A stretch of DNA of 9,008 nucleotides from Candidatus Latescibacterota bacterium (GTDB taxonomy: Bacteria; Latescibacterota; 4484-107). Below are positions 8,074 through 9,008 of this stretch, one piece after another (position 1 is the stretch's first letter; each line of letters begins with the position of its first letter). The translations under genes were made by a program, and so were the position numbers. The stretch lies in contig JAUWMS010000063.1 in NCBI GenBank assembly GCA_030613045.1, positions 1-9,008 on the forward strand. Reading direction: 5' to 3'. The notes beneath the pieces were generated by a model that was not told the origin of the DNA, made no database searches, and was given only the letters and a program-made list of their open reading frames with translations.

Positions 8074-8077
8074 AGTG

Positions 8078-8083
8078 CCCCTT
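8078..8083 (-). promoter_or_regulatory. Ribosome binding site of V-type ATP synthase subunit I
   Basis: AAGGGG on the minus strand, 4 bases before the ATG at 8073-8071. It supports this start; nothing similar precedes the in-frame TTG at 8103. Confidence 0.55.
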
Positions 8084-8116
8084 CGGAAGATGTCAAAGGC
8101 CAAACGGCTGGTAGTT

Positions 8117-8191
8117 GGTGAGTGGTGAGTGGTGAAAAGTCAGAGGCCAGAGGCCCAGAGGCCAGAGGTCAGAGGGCAGAGGCCCAGAGGT
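8117..8191. repeat. Two short heptamer tandem arrays
   Basis: GGTGAGT occurs twice in tandem (8117-8130), followed by GGTGAAA. After a 3-base gap there are seven CAGAGGN heptamers between 8141 and 8191, with a single extra C after the second and sixth units. The same GTGAGTGGTGAAA wording returns at 8254-8266. No open frame of interest crosses it. The array lies in the spacer between rnfA and subunit I, so it would be in the leader of subunit I if transcription continues from rnfA. Confidence 0.85.
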
Positions 8192-8201
8192 CAGATTTGT
8201 T

Positions 8202-8227
8202 GCATCGGGATTTTGTAATCCCGATGC
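8202..8227. repeat. Perfect 11-bp hairpin with 4-base loop
   Basis: GCATCGGGATT (8202-8212) and AATCCCGATGC (8217-8227) are exact reverse complements around TTGT. No T-run follows on either strand, so it is not a standard intrinsic terminator, although it could stall or protect transcript ends after rnfA. It may equally be one unit of a dispersed palindromic repeat family. Confidence 0.8.
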
Positions 8228-8265
8228 GGAGCCTTTGGACAGCCAAAAGACGAGTGAGTGGTGAA

Positions 8266-8310
8266 ATTGCGGATTGCGGGGTTTCAATCCGAAATCCCCA
8301 ATCCGAAATC
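8266..8310. repeat. Direct and partly inverted short repeats abutting the rnfA stop codon
   Basis: ATTGCGG is tandemly doubled (8266-8279). CAATCCGAAATC occurs twice in direct orientation, at 8285-8296 and 8299-8310, with a 14-base period; it is partly complementary to the ATTGCGG pair. The last two bases of the second copy are part of the rnfA stop codon (TGA, complement of 8309-8311), so the repeat block begins exactly where rnfA ends. Confidence 0.8.
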
Positions 8311-8914
8311 ACTTGAGAGAAAGCCCGGAGAAACCCAAAAAGGCAATGGCCATCAACCCGGCGGTGATGAATGCAATAGGCGCGCCTTTCATGGATTCCG
8401 GAAGCTCGGCCAGGTCGTATTTCTCCCGCAGGCCGGCCATCAGCACGAGCGCCAGGGTGAAGCCCACGCCCGCGGAGAAGCCGTGGATCAGGCTCTCGAT
8501 GAAGCTGTATCCTTCCTCGATGTTGAGCACCGTGACCCCGAGGATGGCGCAGTTCGTGGTGATGAGCGGAAGATAGATGCCCAGCGCCTTGTATAGCCCC
8601 GCGCTGGTTTTCTGAATGATCATCTCGATGAGTTGCACCAGCGCCGCGATCACGAGGATAAACGCGATGGTTTTCAGAAAGATTAGATCCAGCCCCCAGA
8701 CGCTGGTCTCCGGAGCCAGCAGGTACGTATAGATCAGCCACGTGGCCACCGAAGCCAGCGTCATCACGAACGTCACGGCGATCCCCATACTCAGCGCCGA
8801 ATCCAGTCGCCTCGACACGCCGATGTACGGGCAGATCCCCAAAAAGCGGGCCAGCACGAAATTGTTGATAAAAATCGAAGCGATGACGATGACGAACAAG
8901 TTTCCTAAGTCCAT
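8309..8914 (-). CDS. rnfA: Electron transport complex subunit RnfA (RsxA)
   Basis: 201 residues, complete and of the family's normal length. RnfA is an integral-membrane subunit of the Rnf complex, which couples electron transfer between ferredoxin and NAD to Na+ or H+ pumping. About six membrane helices are visible. The two family signatures are present with their cysteines: FLGICPYIGVS (Cys28) and LITTNCAILGV (Cys122). In the homologous NqrE/NqrD pair such cysteines bind an iron-sulfur cluster within the membrane. The C-terminus GFSGLSLK matches the usual RnfA ending. I start at the ATG at 8914, which opens MDLGNLF and has AGGAG 7 bases upstream; the longer frame from 8953 reads into repeat DNA. 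RnfA rather than RnfE is called from the FLGICP and ITTNCAILGV wording. The next gene downstream is not rnfB, and an inverted-repeat element lies 32 bases upstream. Confidence 0.96.
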   Translation of the reverse strand: MDLGNLFVIVIASIFINNFVLARFLGICPYIGVSRRLDSALSMGIAVTFVMTLASVATWLIYTYLLAPETSVWGLDLIFLKTIAFILVIAALVQLIEMIIQKTSAGLYKALGIYLPLITTNCAILGVTVLNIEEGYSFIESLIHGFSAGVGFTLALVLMAGLREKYDLAELPESMKGAPIAFITAGLMAIAFLGFSGLSLK

Positions 8915-8921
8915 GGCAATT

Positions 8922-8926
8922 CTCCT
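8922..8926 (-). promoter_or_regulatory. Ribosome binding site of rnfA
   Basis: AGGAG on the minus strand, 7 bases before the ATG at 8914-8912. It sits between the gene and the repeat at 8947 and fixes the start. Confidence 0.75.
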
Positions 8927-8946
8927 ATACCAAAAAATGAAAGCGC

Positions 8947-9008
8947 ACCGCAAAGTCGAAAAGTCCGCGGAGAAAAAAAAGAGGCCGCAGTTCTTTGCGT
9001 TCTTTGCG
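8947..9008. repeat. Inverted-repeat element related to 3455-3587 (copy B, cut by window edge)
   Basis: It begins ACCGCAAAG (8947-8955) and ends CTTTGCGTTCTTTGCG (8993-9008), the same inverted termini as copy A but with a shorter, A-rich centre around CCGCGGAG and GAGGCCGCAG. The right terminus would be expected to finish with GT just past the window. It lies 32 bases before the rnfA start codon, much as copy A lies 21 bases before the aldolase start codon. No gene is seen to the right of it in this window. Confidence 0.75.

Noticed and set aside
8141..8191. Possible CRISPR array from the CAGAGGN units
   Set aside because: The units are 7 bases long and essentially contiguous, with no spacers and no cas genes in the window.

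Overview
The window carries five genes, all on the minus strand, so transcription runs from the right end towards the left. From right to left they are: rnfA (integral-membrane subunit of the Rnf ion-translocating electron transport complex), a V-type ATP synthase subunit I, a large PHP-fold (DUF3604-like) protein, an HpcH/HpaI-family aldolase, and a PLD-nuclease/SNF2-helicase fusion. The helicase runs off the left edge, so its C-terminus is missing. No stretch without a gene exceeds about 255 bases. The spacers hold short repetitive DNA of several kinds.

The combination of a bacterial V-type ATP synthase with Rnf suggests an anaerobic, ion-gradient-driven bacterium. The PHP/aldolase pair and the GC-moderate coding sequence with repeat-laden spacers would fit the PVC superphylum (Kiritimatiellota, Lentisphaerota, Verrucomicrobiota) or a similar uncultured lineage. 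This is inference; no rRNA or marker gene is present to settle it.

Region by region: 8947-9008 is an inverted-repeat element cut by the window edge, and rnfA begins just downstream of it. Positions 8104-8310 are almost wholly repeats: heptamer tandems, a perfect 11-bp hairpin, and a direct-repeat pair that reaches the rnfA stop codon. Subunit I (6097-8073) and the PHP gene (3688-6039) are only 57 bases apart and may be co-transcribed. A possible stem-loop spans the PHP stop codon. A second inverted-repeat element (3455-3587) lies just upstream of the aldolase start. A 202-base spacer without a clear promoter separates the aldolase from the helicase.

RnfA and subunit I both belong to membrane bioenergetics, but each stands without its usual partners (rnfB; the ring subunit K and soluble V1 subunits). 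The PHP protein and the aldolase look like a small metabolic pair. The helicase is the best candidate for an accessory or defence gene. Its Walker A motif reads GLGQT where GLGKT is expected, which is the most striking single observation in the window.
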